A DNA stretch of 64,000 bases from Oidiodendron maius Zn (lineage: Eukaryota > Ascomycota > Leotiomycetes > Myxotrichaceae). The DNA is taken from NCBI GenBank assembly GCA_000827325.1, contig KN832871.1, forward strand, positions 496,001 to 560,000, written 5' to 3'. The notes below the pieces were generated by a model. It was not told the origin of the DNA. It made no database searches and saw nothing but the letters and a program-made list of their open reading frames with translations. Positions within the stretch are counted from its first letter, which is position 1. Every line of letters starts with the position of its first letter. The position numbers and the translations under genes are program-made. Shown here one piece after another: positions 24,436 through 36,488 of this stretch.

Positions 24436-26805
24436 CTTGCCTTGGTCTCAACCGGCGCTCCAGCCTCTCGTTCACTGGTCTGTTATTGAGAGAACATACG
24501 CTGCGACCAGGCTGCGTTCAGGACCAAGTGGATTAGTTAATGATCCAGATATCGACGGTGCCAGCCCTTTGGGTTCCCTCTATTATGCTTTTAAGTTTTC
24601 GGGTATCGCAGTATTATGAGAGTAGCCCAGTTTGTCGAAATTGAAGGTTTGCTGAGAATGAGGTCGTTCGGCGGGATAGGTAAAAGGGGTGGTATTATAT
24701 TATGTGACCAGTTTGGTACAGCAAACGTCTGAGACCAAGTGCTGTGATGGACCGGCGGCAATCAGCCTTGAAAGTTACAGTGTATACCAAACCCCCCCAA
24801 GCCTGGTGAAACTGTAAGGACGGTAGACTGGAAAACAATGTGGATGAGGCTGGAGATGGCCCTCGTCGCTCTTAGGGACAGGAGGTCGAAGTGGCTCGTT
24901 GTAGTGTTACGAACCGTGCACTTGGAGCTTGGATTGTTACGGAGATGAGCCAGGGTGCTGATAGGTGGATGGCAAGGCCCAATCTAAATTGATGAAACTT
25001 CCAGGGGAAATAACAATAAAAAGTCCAGAGTAGCACTCCCACGTTTCTCATGTCGGTCTTCCCGATGGGAATATTATGAGGAAGGAGGGAAATACAGCAC
25101 CAATACGCCATCTTGCCGTCTCGCCGCATTACTGTAAGTACGAGGTACTTCTTCCTGATGGCGGTCAGAGAATGAGGGGGTTGCTCTGACTACGCTCAGC
25201 AACAGTTGGCACAGTCAGAGGAGACGCCACGACCTGGAGGGGAAGACGTATGCAGGGTCTGGATCATTATTGGTCCAGCCAACTACTCTCTTGCACCTCT
25301 GAGCACCTCTGGTTGGCGGCCAAGGGAAGTTGACCAGCGTCTGCGGCTCGTGACAACAAGCGGACTCAGGGGTAAATCGAGATCAGCGCCGAGATCAGCA
25401 GTCGAATGTGCCGGAAACAGGGGCATCGGTCCATTTGGAGGCGACCTGATCTGCGGCAAAGAGAGTAAGAGCGAGTCTCGAGAAACGAGAATGACATGCA
25501 TCCGTTACCCCGTGGTTTGGTGGCATCGGGCGTCGTACTGGTAAAGAGGTTGTTCTTTGGTAGAGCACAATCCCACCAGAGAGCACAAAAGACGCTCAGC
25601 GCCTTCGCTATGGCTGTACTGTACGTACTTGCACGTCATGCAGTCCCCACCTATAGCACGCAAGCGCCGAATATCTTTCATCCCGCCTCTGGAGTGCTCG
25701 CTCTGCTTGGCTTTTCGAATTTCCGCTGTGGAGAAGGGCTGGAACCCGGCAGCTGTAGTTCGCTGCACCGGACACCCAACCCCGTCTAAGACTGACCGCC
25801 ATTTTGCGTCGAGTTGATAACTCTGCGCCCAATACGCACGTGAATCTCGAGCTCAGCCCGGCCCGCGATCACAGACATCACCTCCAACGTCCTTCGGAAT
25901 ATATTGGAATCCGGATGGGAGCGGTTGCCCTCAAATTGGTCTTCCTGATACCGCACCCAAAGCACCAAGACACATGATGGCTGTCGACAGTTGGGATCTT
26001 TTGCATTGTCCTTTCCCGCTCTTCCGGGCACCTTCTACAGTAAGTCGGCGAGCAAGTTGAGCGTCATCGGGGGTAAGCAGCCTCCGCAATGCGATGGACC
26101 ATCCCGTGCTCCACTGTTCTAGACAACCATACAGCACAGAGCTCCGTACTGTACTGTACTGTACTGTACTGGAACCGCTGCGAGTGCACACTGTAGGTTT
26201 GAAGGAGCCAAGAATTAGCTGCTGAATCTTGCGTACGGAGTATGCGTGGGGGACGAACTGTTCTCTCAGTCCCGCCCTGGTCGCGTGTCTCTATCTGGAT
26301 CGATGGCGTGTTCTTCCGATAAAGTTCTCTGCAAGACTCGTTAGCGGGGGAGCACGATATCTCCTCCTATATCTCTCGCTTCCCCCCACCGACCATTTCA
26401 CTTCTACCACCACCACAACCACAATCTCGCAATTGCCTCAACCCATCTGTTGCCGCCTTGGCCTCTGAATTGTCTTCTCTTCCACTTATCCATTTACGAT
26501 CGCACTGCCGAGTGTGATCACCTCGTCGCCAAAACGTTTTCCAACCTCCTCAACTCGTCAGTTTCTCCTCTCTCTCTTCTCTGCCCACACAGCTCACACA
26601 GTCCCGCGACAATCCTCATCCCTCCCATCTCTCCAAGCCAAGACTTTAGCTAACCTTTCTCTGCTATCAGATCGCACCATCCGTTCGCTGGAGCCCGTTG
26701 CTCTTCCGCAGCAGGAGCATCGGACTCGCCGTTTACGAAGTAAACGTCCTCCTTCTATAACAACTACACTCGCCCATCCTCAACCCAGCCAAACACAACC
26801 TCAGC
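24436..26805. other. Divergent intergenic, 2.4 kb
   Basis: Shared upstream region of the LIM gene (minus) and INO1 (plus). The last ~450 bases are pyrimidine-rich (about 26350-26760) and look like the INO1 promoter/leader. A five-copy GTACT repeat lies at 26146-26170, and TACGGAGTA near 26233-26241. No gene was recognised. Confidence 0.45.
26146..26170. repeat. GTACT tandem repeat, five copies
   Basis: Five perfect head-to-tail copies of GTACT. Each junction makes AGTAC/GTACT palindromic overlaps. It lies about 640 bases before the INO1 ATG. Confidence 0.85.
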
Positions 26806-28521
26806 ATGGCCCCTCACGCTGACGATGGAACGGGCTTCACGAACGGAAATAGTTCTGCAACCTCCGCCAACAAGGACCTCTTCACGGTTAACTCCCCAAA
26901 TGTCACCTACACTCCCAGCGAGATAAGATCCAAGTACACCTATCGCACCACCCTGGTCGAACAGTCTCCTGATGGCAAGTATGTAGCTACTCCTAAGGAG
27001 ACTGTATACGACTTCAAGGTCGACCGCAAGGTTCCAAAGACAGGGGTGATGCTGGTTGGCTGGGGCGGAAATAATGGTTCCACGGTTACTGCTGGTATCA
27101 TTGCTAACCGCCGCGGCCTGGCATGGGAAACTCGCGAGGGTCCTCGTGTTGCTAACTATTATGGCTCTGTTATCATGGGATCCACTATAAAACTCGGCAC
27201 TAATGCCAAGACCGCAAAGGATGTTAACATCCCATTCCATGATGCATTACCCATGGTTCACCCGAATGACCTCGTCCTTGGTGGCTGGGATATCAGTGGC
27301 TTGAACTTGGCTGATGCAATGGACAGGGCTGCCGTCCTCGAGCCAACTCTCAAGGCTCAGGTTAAGAAAGAAATGGCCTCGATGGTTCCGCTTCCTAGCA
27401 TTTATTACCCTGATTTTATTGCAGCTAACCAGGAAGATCGTGCCAATAACCTAATCCCTGGAAGCAAGGCCAGCATGGACCATGTTGAACGCATACGCAA
27501 GGATATCCGGTAAGCAGCAAAGCCTCAATATATAAGAGCAAGGACTTACTTGCCTTAGTGACTTCAAGACCATGAATGCGCTGGACAAGGTCATTGTCCA
27601 GTGGACTGCCAACACGGAGCGTTTTGCTGACATAATTCATGGCGTCAACGACACCTCTGACAATCTTCTCAGGGCCATCGAGAATGGCCATGAAGAAGTC
27701 TCGCCGTCTACGGTTTTCGCTGTTGCCTGTATTCTAGAAGGTGTCCCGTTCATCAACGGATCTCCCCAGAACACCTTCGTTCCAGGTGCTATCGAGCTTG
27801 CGGAAAAGCACAACGCGTTCATTGGCGGCGATGACTTTAAGTCTGGCCAAACCAAGATGAAATCTGCCCTCGTTGACTTCTTGATCAGCGCTGGTATTAG
27901 ACTAACCTCAATTGCTAGCTACAACCACCTTGGCAACAATGACGGAAAGAACCTCAGCTCGCAGAAGCAGTTCCGCTCCAAGGAGATTTCTAAATCTAAC
28001 GTTGTCGATGACATGGTTGAGGCTAACACCGTCCTTTATAAGGAGGGTGAGCATCCCGACCACACAGTTGTCATCAAGTATATGCCTGCTGTTGGTGACA
28101 ACAAGCGTGCTCTGGATGAATACTATGCCGAGATCTTCTTAGGTGGTCATCAAACAATCTCGTGAGTTGTACCCTTTTCGCCTATATTATATCCGGGTCT
28201 AATATGAGTAGGATCTTCAATGTCTGCGAGGACTCTCTTCTTGCTTCGCCGTTGATCATTGACCTCGTCCTCGTTGCCGAGATGATGACTCGTATCCAGT
28301 GGAAGGCACAGTCGAACGACGGTGCTGCTACCAAGGAGTACAAGAACTTCCACAGTGTCCTTAGCATTCTTAGCTACATGCTAAAGGCACCCCTAACTCC
28401 TCCAGGAACGCCTGTTATCAATGCACTTGCTAAGCAGCGTGGCGCATTGACCAATATCTTCCGTGCCTGCGTTGGTCTCGAGCCAGAGAGTGACATGACC
28501 CTCGAGCACAAGCTCTTCTGA
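26806..28521 (+). CDS. INO1: Inositol-3-phosphate synthase
   Basis: Three exons (26806-27509, 27559-28161, 28212-28521) give 538 residues, close to yeast Ino1. The NAD-binding motif [14 protein letters not shown] lies near residue 83. [37 protein letters not shown] and [14 protein letters not shown] are family hallmarks. The end, [16 protein letters not shown], is also typical. The enzyme converts glucose 6-phosphate to 1L-myo-inositol 1-phosphate in the cytosol, the committed step to inositol and phosphatidylinositol. It has a long pyrimidine-rich upstream region. In yeasts INO1 is inositol-repressed; I saw no convincing UAS-INO here. Confidence 0.97.
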
Positions 28522-28937
28522 GTCTCCTAGGCAGGTGCAGTGAATGCGTAATGGAGGGTGGTAGATCAATTTGCTGTGCATGCATCATATTCATTGATTT
28601 CTTACTAGTTCTCTCTACCACATGACGATAAGTGTCATGCATTCATTCATTAAATAGAGATAGCATGTAGAAGCGCAGTTGCCTTCAAGTCGTGTCCTTC
28701 TACGTCGAGATGTGATGTGCTGACTTCAATGTGTGTTGTGTTGTCCAATGGTCAAAGTAGGTATTTAATTCTTCTGATCTAGAATGAGACTAGCGTAGAA
28801 TCCCTTCAACTACCTCTCATACGTAAACGCATATTTCCTCTTTACCTGCCTTCAACAACGCCAAAATCATCAATTTTCTCGGGATTTACCCTGACGAATA
28901 TATTTCTTCCGAAGTTAGCAACTTCTCCCAACCTGCA
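28522..28937. other. Intergenic
   Basis: 3' flank of INO1 and short promoter of the OB-fold gene. Nothing else was recognised. Confidence 0.4.
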
Positions 28938-30556
28938 ATGGCGTCAGCAAATGCATATCCATCAGCCCAGTCTTTATACAGGAGAGAAGTTTTGAAGACC
29001 GTTGAAGACGAGACAGTTACAGCTTTTGAAACGATACCTGGTGATGGTTTCACAAATGAAGAATTATCCGATGCACTCCATCCTTTGAATAGACAGTGGA
29101 ATCCTGAACGAGAATATGAGGAATTGGAGATTGGAGATTTGGTTCCTTGCCCAAAGGCCGTAACCTTCATTGGCAGAATCGTGAACTTTAGTACAATTTG
29201 GAATTACAATCAGAAGGAGCCAAAAGCGGCCGGCTGGCACTACCTGATATTGAAAAACAATACAGCTGCGATTTCGGTTTTACATCTCTCGAGTCATGTG
29301 TCATTCATCTAAACTTACTCTTTAATAGATCAAATTGTATTTCGCAGTCAAAGCATACCCTCTACGGCTGGGCCATGCCCTATCTGTCTGGACGGCTTTC
29401 ATATCTAATGCCACCAAATCAGAGATCACTATCATTCCATCTGTCCTAGTACACGCCAGCTTATTCCCTGGCCGCGTCGCTTCAGATCACATCATGATCC
29501 ACGCGAATAGCGGTAGAATCTGTCGCGTTCCACTGGACTATCACAGAGGGCAATCTCTCCAAGGACTCATGACACTCAATAGCTATATTAGCGGTGGCTA
29601 TGATGGAACGATAGATGCAAAGATACTCGTCTGTGTGAAGAGCATAGGTGCAAAGAAAAGGATCACCACGAAGAACCGAACTGAGCGAGAGCTTGTTGAA
29701 ATATTCATCTTTGATCATACTGGGGAAGTTAGATGGACGCTCTGGGAAGGGCTTATCGAGTCTGCGAAGGAATGGCTACCGGGAAAGACCATTCTTCTGA
29801 TTTCGAATCCCGGATATCAGATGCTACCTTCTGGGAAAGGGTGTTTGAGATTGCAATGCTCTACATTAGTTGACGTTGACCCCGACTTTCCCGATGCAAA
29901 CTGGCTGAAGAAGTATGCAGAGGATTTGACAAAGCGGGAAAGTCTATGTTTGGAGTTCCCGGAGGGAATATGGGACGTCGAAGCCGCCGAGTATGGATTA
30001 TACAGGACATTGTACACGCTTGCTGAAGTTGATGAGTGGTGAGTCGATTTCCGTCTTTTGCCAACGTCCTGCTCAACTTTCCCAGGGTGCGTTCGGATCC
30101 GCGGCAGCTCTTCACTGGCTATATTAATGTCACAATCCTGGAAGTATCTCTTATGCTCTATCATCGTCGCTCCATGCTCATGTGCACCGAGTGGTAACAT
30201 CCATTCTTCAAACCTCGAGCCACCCTTTTTAATCTATTTTTAGTTGCGGCGACCCTGTTTATGCCAACACGGCCACAACGATCTGTAAAAACTGTTCTAA
30301 GTCCCTTACGCTCTACCTCAACCCCAAGGTCATCGGCAACCTTCTTGACGAGACGGGTTGCATCGCAGCGGGCAAACTCCTTTGGAGCGAGAGAGCTTGG
30401 GAACAGTTGCTGGGTAGAACGGTTGGGAGCCTTACTGAAATGGGAATTGAGGACATCAGGTGGCTAGAGCAGAGACTGAGCTTCTTGAGGATGCATCTAG
30501 TATTCGGTTGGGAGGAGAGCGTAGGGAGATTGGCTGTCCTGGGCATGCGGATGTGA
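28938..30556 (+). CDS. OB-fold ssDNA-binding protein resembling MEIOB/RPA1
   Basis: Four exons, with junctions near 29276/29329, 30041/30088 and 30191/30244, give a protein of roughly 440 residues. The first part (IGDLVPCPKAVTFIGRIVNF; LRLGHALSVWTAFI) and the second (DAKILVCVKSIGAKKRI; VEIFIFDHTGEVRWTLWEGL) look like successive OB folds. The C-terminal part has GYINVTILEVSLML and a zinc ribbon of CxxC...CxxC form (CTECCGDP to CKNCSKSL). This order matches RPA1 DBD-A/B/C and the meiosis-specific paralogue MEIOB. MEIOB works with SPATA22 on resected meiotic breaks; such a role here is inference. It lacks the RPA1 N-terminal protein-binding domain and is too short for RPA1 itself. The residue pairing across introns was checked by frame. 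Confidence 0.68.
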
Positions 30557-31014
30557 TACGTTTATAGAGGGGAAGGCTAGCCGGGAGTTTGTTAATTTAC
30601 AACTATGAGAATTGGGTGGTATTTGCAGGAAATAATTTTAATGCCCTGCTCAAGGAGGGATATGCTTCTACGCATTATCACAGAGGATTCCGAATGTCCA
30701 ATTTATTATAACGATAAATAAAATATGTCTAGCCTGCGAGAATAAATTGACGTCAGCTTGGGTATAGTGATGATTGAAGAGACTCCCCGTTCGGTGGCGG
30801 ATGGGTTGAGGCGAAAGATCCCATTATGTAACGAGCTCAAATACTACAGTCATCATTCATGGAAGTGATTGAAGTGACATATGTGTCAAAGGACAGCGAT
30901 TGGTTTGGCTTCCGGACTAATTAGATATACCACGGAATGTTGCATTGTTCAAAAGTCCATAATACCTTGACTTCCCATTTTGCTCCTCGTGTCATACAAA
31001 TGAAAGGCCTTCCA
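30557..31014. other. Convergent intergenic
   Basis: 3' flanks of the OB-fold gene (plus) and UBR7 gene (minus), AT-rich. No other feature was seen. Confidence 0.45.
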
Positions 31015-32741
31015 TTAATGGCCACTCTGTTCCTTCCTATTATCGGCACCTTTCACTCCCTCTGCAGCCTCCTTAATAGCCAGATCATCACCTCTTAACT
31101 TTGCAAAATGAGCCTTGATGTCTTCGGCACTAATTGCCTGTCCACTCTCTGCAAACTGTTGGAAGAATGGCTTGAGTTTGTCTTTTAAATGGTTATAGGC
31201 CATTACTCCCTCAATCGCCCTCACCCTGTCAATATTCTTAAGGGCACTTTCACCTCGCTCGTAGATGCTGCCGCTGCCGACGGTACTGCCTCCCGCATCA
31301 CCGCTCTCGGAGAGTGGTGGTTCATAATTCTCCTCTTCTTCTAGAAGCTGAGGGTGCTTGGAAAGGTCGGGGAAGCAGTCAGAGCAACGACATAGGTGGT
31401 TCCGGAAATCAGATCTCATAAATAGTGAGAACTGCCCTGCAGGGGCTGGTGGAAGTGCTTTGATCTTGCAAGATTTGCCGTCCTCAGCCGAAGTGTTAAC
31501 AGAATTGCCTGCTTCGTTAAGCATCGGATTAGAGGCATCCGTATCCATAAGTACTTCGTCTTTCATGCGCTTTATAGGGTTAGATGACTCCAATTCCTCG
31601 TCTTCCGACTTCCGCTTTTTTAAATTCGGCATATTTAATGACGCCAATGCAGCCGTCTTCTGGGCAACATCAGTTTCGGGAGATGGAGATAAGCTTCGTC
31701 TGAAAACGGGTGCCAAGAAACCCGGTGCGCTAGCGTATCTCTTGATCCAAGGATTTGCATCAACACACTTGTAGCAGATAAAGCTTTCGAAATCGTCTTC
31801 TGCTGGAAATCCCGGTGGAAGTGGCGAATCTTCATCGTCGTCGACGACGATCTGCTTATCTGCTTGGGTATCTTTGTTCGCCCCATTGCTTTGTCTTTCC
31901 TCGGCATCCGTATTCGAAAGATCCACGCCAGTCTCTACATCCTCTACTATCGTTTCCAAAGCGCTAGCGGATTTGGACTTGCCAGAAGCGCGTTCTTGGC
32001 TCATTGGATCGAACCAGTCCGGGCCGAGACCAACAACACACCCAGGATGCCACCAATCCTCGCCACATCCATTGGTTTCGGTTGTGCCTAAGCCTAGACA
32101 CTGAAACATCGTACCCTTTTGTTTCTCTGCGTCGTAATCACACGCACAACCACAGAAACGATTTTTAAAGTTTTGATTGTACTTGTTATTTGGATCTGGA
32201 ATCTCAGAATGCACTCCACCCTGTGTGTTTGTCTGCAGATTCAGACGTAGGTTACAAGGAGAGGTAGACGGTAGACGAGTGGTTCCACAGTCACAGGTGA
32301 AATCCCGCTTATTGAAGAGTTCCACTAAGGTATGTTCGCCGTGGCATTGTACTGAGCATGAGTAGCAAACGCCGGCCGGTGTAAAAGAGTTATCGCCAAG
32401 AGGGGGCGGCGGATTGCATGTCAAGCACGCGAAGAGGATCTGGCGGAGAGGCCCTAGTTCCTTCGTACAGTCATTGATACTCTAGGTGGGGTTAGCATCC
32501 CATTTCGACAGTGTGGTGCTCCTCCTTACATATGGAAGGGCTTCGCGCGCGTCGGCCTCAAGTTGAAGTTGGCTATCGATAAATCTATGGTGCACTGTTA
32601 GCATGATGCAAGCATTGCCAGTCCAGTGGAGATCAGGTATATGACATACTCAGCTGCTGTATGAGAATCGTCCGAACCCTGCGAGATGCTCTGGCTTCGT
32701 TTTCCATCGGTAGCCTCGCTGTTGGCAGGTTGGGAAGCCAT
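31015..32741 (-). CDS. UBR7/Mlo2-type UBR-box and PHD protein
   Basis: Three exons (32741-32650, 32584-32530, 32481-31015) give 537 residues. A UBR-box zinc finger starts at FACLTCN, with CYSCSVQCHGEHTLVEL and FTCDCGTTR. A PHD-like finger follows (FCGCACDYDAEKQKGTMFQC; DWWHPGCVVGLGPDWF, closing at FICYKCVDANPWIKRYA). A third Cys cluster CRCSDCFPDL lies further on. This is the layout of human UBR7 and fission yeast Mlo2. UBR7 is a putative E3 ligase linked to histone H2B ubiquitination; Mlo2 overexpression disturbs chromosome segregation. Function here is by homology. It is divergent from MCM2, with starts 448 bases apart. Confidence 0.9.
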
Positions 32742-33189
32742 GGCGGAGTGGGTTGGTAAAAGGATAGAGCGAAGCTTGGCATAAAGTAGGAGATAGGAGA
32801 TGTGAGATGGGACGTACCTGTCGCGAAAGATACGCGGGTAGATGACCGCCAGCCTCGGTCTAGCGCAGCCTTGAGTCGCGAGGCAGAAAACACTTAACAC
32901 GTCGACTGTATTGGGTTTAGCCCGAAACGCGCAACCGCGACTTTCTTCACTGCCCGTTACGCGCCAGCTTCTCCCTCCTCATTTACAGTATCCCACCACT
33001 CTCTCAATACGATTTAGGAGACATCTCTGAAATACATCCGAATACTGAGAGAAGATATCTAAACTTCTACGGTAATTGATAAAGGATAATTAAACATGAG
33101 GTTCGTACACAAAGCCCAAGTTTCGCTTCCCCCTTCCGACGAGTGCGCAGTGTTGATCGATTTCCAACAGTTCTCCTCTACGGTCCAAT
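32742..33189. promoter_or_regulatory. Divergent UBR7/MCM2 promoter with cell-cycle-box motifs
   Basis: Between the two start codons there are three ACGCG cores (32832-32836, 32927-32931, 32959-32963) and one CGCGAAA (32822-32828). ACGCG is the core of the MluI cell-cycle box bound by MBF, and CRCGAAA is the SBF box. G1/S control of MCM genes by these factors is known in yeasts. Here it is an inference from the motifs. Confidence 0.5.
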
Positions 33190-35834
33190 ATGGCTTCTGC
33201 CAACCGTGGAGCGACAGGCAGTAGAAACAATCGCAAACGTTCAAGAGAGCCCGAAGAAGACCTTCCGTCTGGTTTCGGGGCGTCTAGCCCTGCTGGAGAC
33301 ATTCGCTCGTCTCCCCCAGCGTATCCAATTCAGCATGGTGGTGACGACGACGACGAAATTATTGAGGACGATGCCGAGCTAGATCTCGATATCGATGACG
33401 CCGATGAAATGGCGGAAGACGAAGACGGAATTGACCTATTCGGAAATAATTTCGAACGTGACTACAAGCCTCGAGAGGATGATCAATATTCCGAGAGGGA
33501 TCTCGACGACGCAGGCGAATATGAAGGACTTGATCTAGCAGCTAGACGTAATCTTGAATCCCGATTGAATAAACGAGATCGAGAGTTGGCTCGTCAGCGA
33601 CGCATGGGAGCAAATGCTTTCCTCCAAGATGACGATGAAGGAGACCTAGCTCAGCTTACAACAGCACGACACCGACCAAGGCGTCATCATTACGATGAAG
33701 ACGAGGATGACGATATCATGGAAGATATCATGGAAGAAGAATTATCGCTTGAAGCACTGCAAGATGTGAAAGCCTCAAGCCTGGTTGAGTGGATTTCTCA
33801 ACACGCAGTTCAGAGAACAATCAAGCGCGAGTTTAAAGCATTTTTGACCGAGTACACTGATAAGCACGGTGTTTCAGAGTATGGAAGCCGCATCAAAGCC
33901 CTGGGCATGATGAATGCAGAATCACTTGAGGTTTCATATGATCATCTGTCTTCGTCAAGAGCCATTCTGGCTTATTTTTTGGCAAACGCCCCGGGAGAGA
34001 TGCTCAAGCTATTTGATGAGGTTGCCATGGATGCTACTCTGCTCCATTATCCCGAATATGAACGAATCCACTCGGAAATTCATGTGCGCATCACAGACCT
34101 GCCAGTCCACTATACCCTGCGTCAACTGCGCCAGACTCACTTGAATTGCTTAGTTCGTGTTAGTGGAGTTGTCACTCGTCGAAGTGGAGTCTTTCCTCAG
34201 CTGAAATATGTCATGTTCGATTGCGCGAAATGCAACACTAGACTTGGGCCGTTCCAACAAGAGTCTAATGTGGAGGTGAAGATTTCATACTGTCAAAATT
34301 GTCAATCTCGTGGGCCATTTAACCTTAATTCCGAAAAGACAGTCTACCGCAACTACCAAAAGATTACTCTCCAGGAATCCCCAGGTACCGTCCCTGCTGG
34401 TAGACTTCCGCGGCATCGCGAAGTAATCCTCCTTTGGGATCTGATCGATAGGGCAAAACCTGGAGAGGAGATCGAAGTTACTGGAGTGTACCGCAACAAC
34501 TATGACGCCCAGTTGAACAACAAAAACGGATTCCCCGTATTTGCCACCATACTTGAAGCCAATAACGTTGTCAAATCCCATGATCAACTCGCAGGATTTA
34601 GACTTACTGAGGCGGACGAACATCAGATTCGAAACTTGGCAAAAGATCCACTGATTGTCGAGAAAATCGTCGATTCTATTGCACCTAGTATTTATGGTCA
34701 CACCGACATCAAGACTGCTGTTGCTCTGTCCTTGTTCGGTGGTGTCGCCAAGGAACGGAAAGGCAAACTTCACATTCGTGGAGATATCAACGTACTTTTG
34801 CTTGGTGATCCTGGAACGGCAAAATCACAGGTTCTCAAATATGTCGAGAAGACTGCTCATCGTGCAGTCTTCGCAACTGGCCAAGGAGCCAGTGCCGTAG
34901 GTTTGACAGCTAGTGTTCGGAAAGATCCCTTGACAAGTGAATGGACTTTGGAAGGTGGCGCTCTAGTGCTTGCTGATAGAGGAACCTGTCTTATCGACGA
35001 ATTCGATAAGATGAATGACCAAGATCGTACTTCTATTCACGAAGCCATGGAGCAGCAGACAATCTCCATCTCAAAAGCAGGTATTGTTACCACGCTTCAA
35101 GCTCGTTGCGGCATCATCGCAGCTGCCAACCCCACAGGCGGCCGCTATAATTCAACCAAACCGTTCTCAGAAAACGTGGAGCTCACGGAGCCTATCTTAT
35201 CGCGTTTTGATATCCTGTGTGTTGTCCGAGACACTGTGGACCCAGTAGAGGACGAAAGACTCGCGAGGTTCGTTGTTAGCTCTCATGGACGATCACACCC
35301 TGGAACCAGCGAAGAAAATCAAGACTCGATGGAGACCGAAGAGGATTCTAATGCTCGAGATATTCAGCAACCAGAGGGACAAATTCCCCAAGAGCTGCTG
35401 CGGAAATACATACTCTATGCAAGAGAGAGATGCGATCCGAAGCTGTACAATATTGATGAGGAAAAAGTTTCCAAATTATTTGCTGATATGAGAAGAGAAT
35501 CATTGGCAACTGGCGCCTACCCCATTACCGTAAGTTACAAGTCCGTTTTCTAGATGTGTGGAAGCTTTAACATCAATAGATTCGTCATCTGGAAGCCATT
35601 ATGCGCATCAGTGAAGCATTTTGCCGTATGCGGCTCTCAGAATACGTTTCCTCGAGGGACGTCGATCGGGCAATAGCAGTCACGATTGACTCGTTTGTTG
35701 GAAGTCAGAAAGTCAGTTGTAAGAAAGCTCTTGCGCGGGCATTTGCGAAGTATACACTGGCCAGGCCCGGAAAGAATGGGCCGGGGAGAAATTTAGAGCG
35801 TGCGCAACCAGTTTCAGCTGCAGCAATGGCTTAG
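33190..35834 (+). CDS. MCM2: DNA replication licensing factor MCM2
   Basis: Two exons (33190-35529, 35580-35834) give 864 residues. The acidic N-terminus (DDDDEIIEDDAELDLDID) and basic RRHHYDEDEDDDIMED region are typical of Mcm2, which binds histone H3-H4 and is a DDK target. The zinc finger (CAKCN to CQNC) is near residues 345-370. Walker A (GDPGTAKS) is near 538, the Walker B and LIDEFDKM region follows, and the arginine finger SRFD is near 670. It is a subunit of the Mcm2-7 helicase loaded at origins in G1. The 50-base intron lies close to the 3' end, before IRHLEAIMRISEAFCRMRLS. Confidence 0.97.
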
Positions 35835-36488
35835 ACACCGACATGGAGTTTATGATCGAGTTTTTTATGTATATTCAGTAATATGACTGTGATCCTGCTT
35901 TTCAATTGGTATGTCAAACAACTAAGGTCCCATGTCTTCTCTCTGTGATGATCATATCTCGATGCTTTGTATCGTAGCCAAAACATTAAACTAGGAGGAA
36001 TGTGTCTTCTTGCTATAAACTACTGGAATGTGCATACGCAATTTATCCTTTGGGAGAGCCCTTAAACTGCTAGATATAACTAGATCTTACATGAGCGACT
36101 GTAATGAAGGTGCTGAAATGAAAGCGAAGAATCGGAATATCGGCCAACTCTTGCCGCTAGTCTCCAGCCCATTATCTGCATACCGAAGTTTTGCCGCTGA
36201 CTCCCGGAGATCTACCGTCGTGACATCTGGAAAGCCAATCCGATTTCTCTGCGCTCCTGTATGATCACAGCAAGTTGCATGTTTCCGCCTAGAGGCGTCC
36301 ACTACCCTGTTTTAATGGAGGATAATTTAGTGGTAGGTGGGGGTAGGTGTCCTCCCTGAGACCGGTGAGATGTTGACAGACGCTCGCCCTTTCCTATATC
36401 ATCCAGTCTCTACCCCTTCTGTTCCTTCCCATACTCCTCCATCCATTGTTTCGGGACTTTCACTACAGTAGAGCAAATCCGAAGCAAT
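35835..36488. other. Intergenic
   Basis: 3' flank of MCM2 and promoter of the GH3 gene. Short frames here have no coding character. Confidence 0.4.

Noticed and set aside
25600-25840. CACGTG-type box near 25838 as an INO1 regulatory site
   Set aside because: Almost 1 kb from the start, and a six-base motif is expected by chance in a 2.4 kb spacer.
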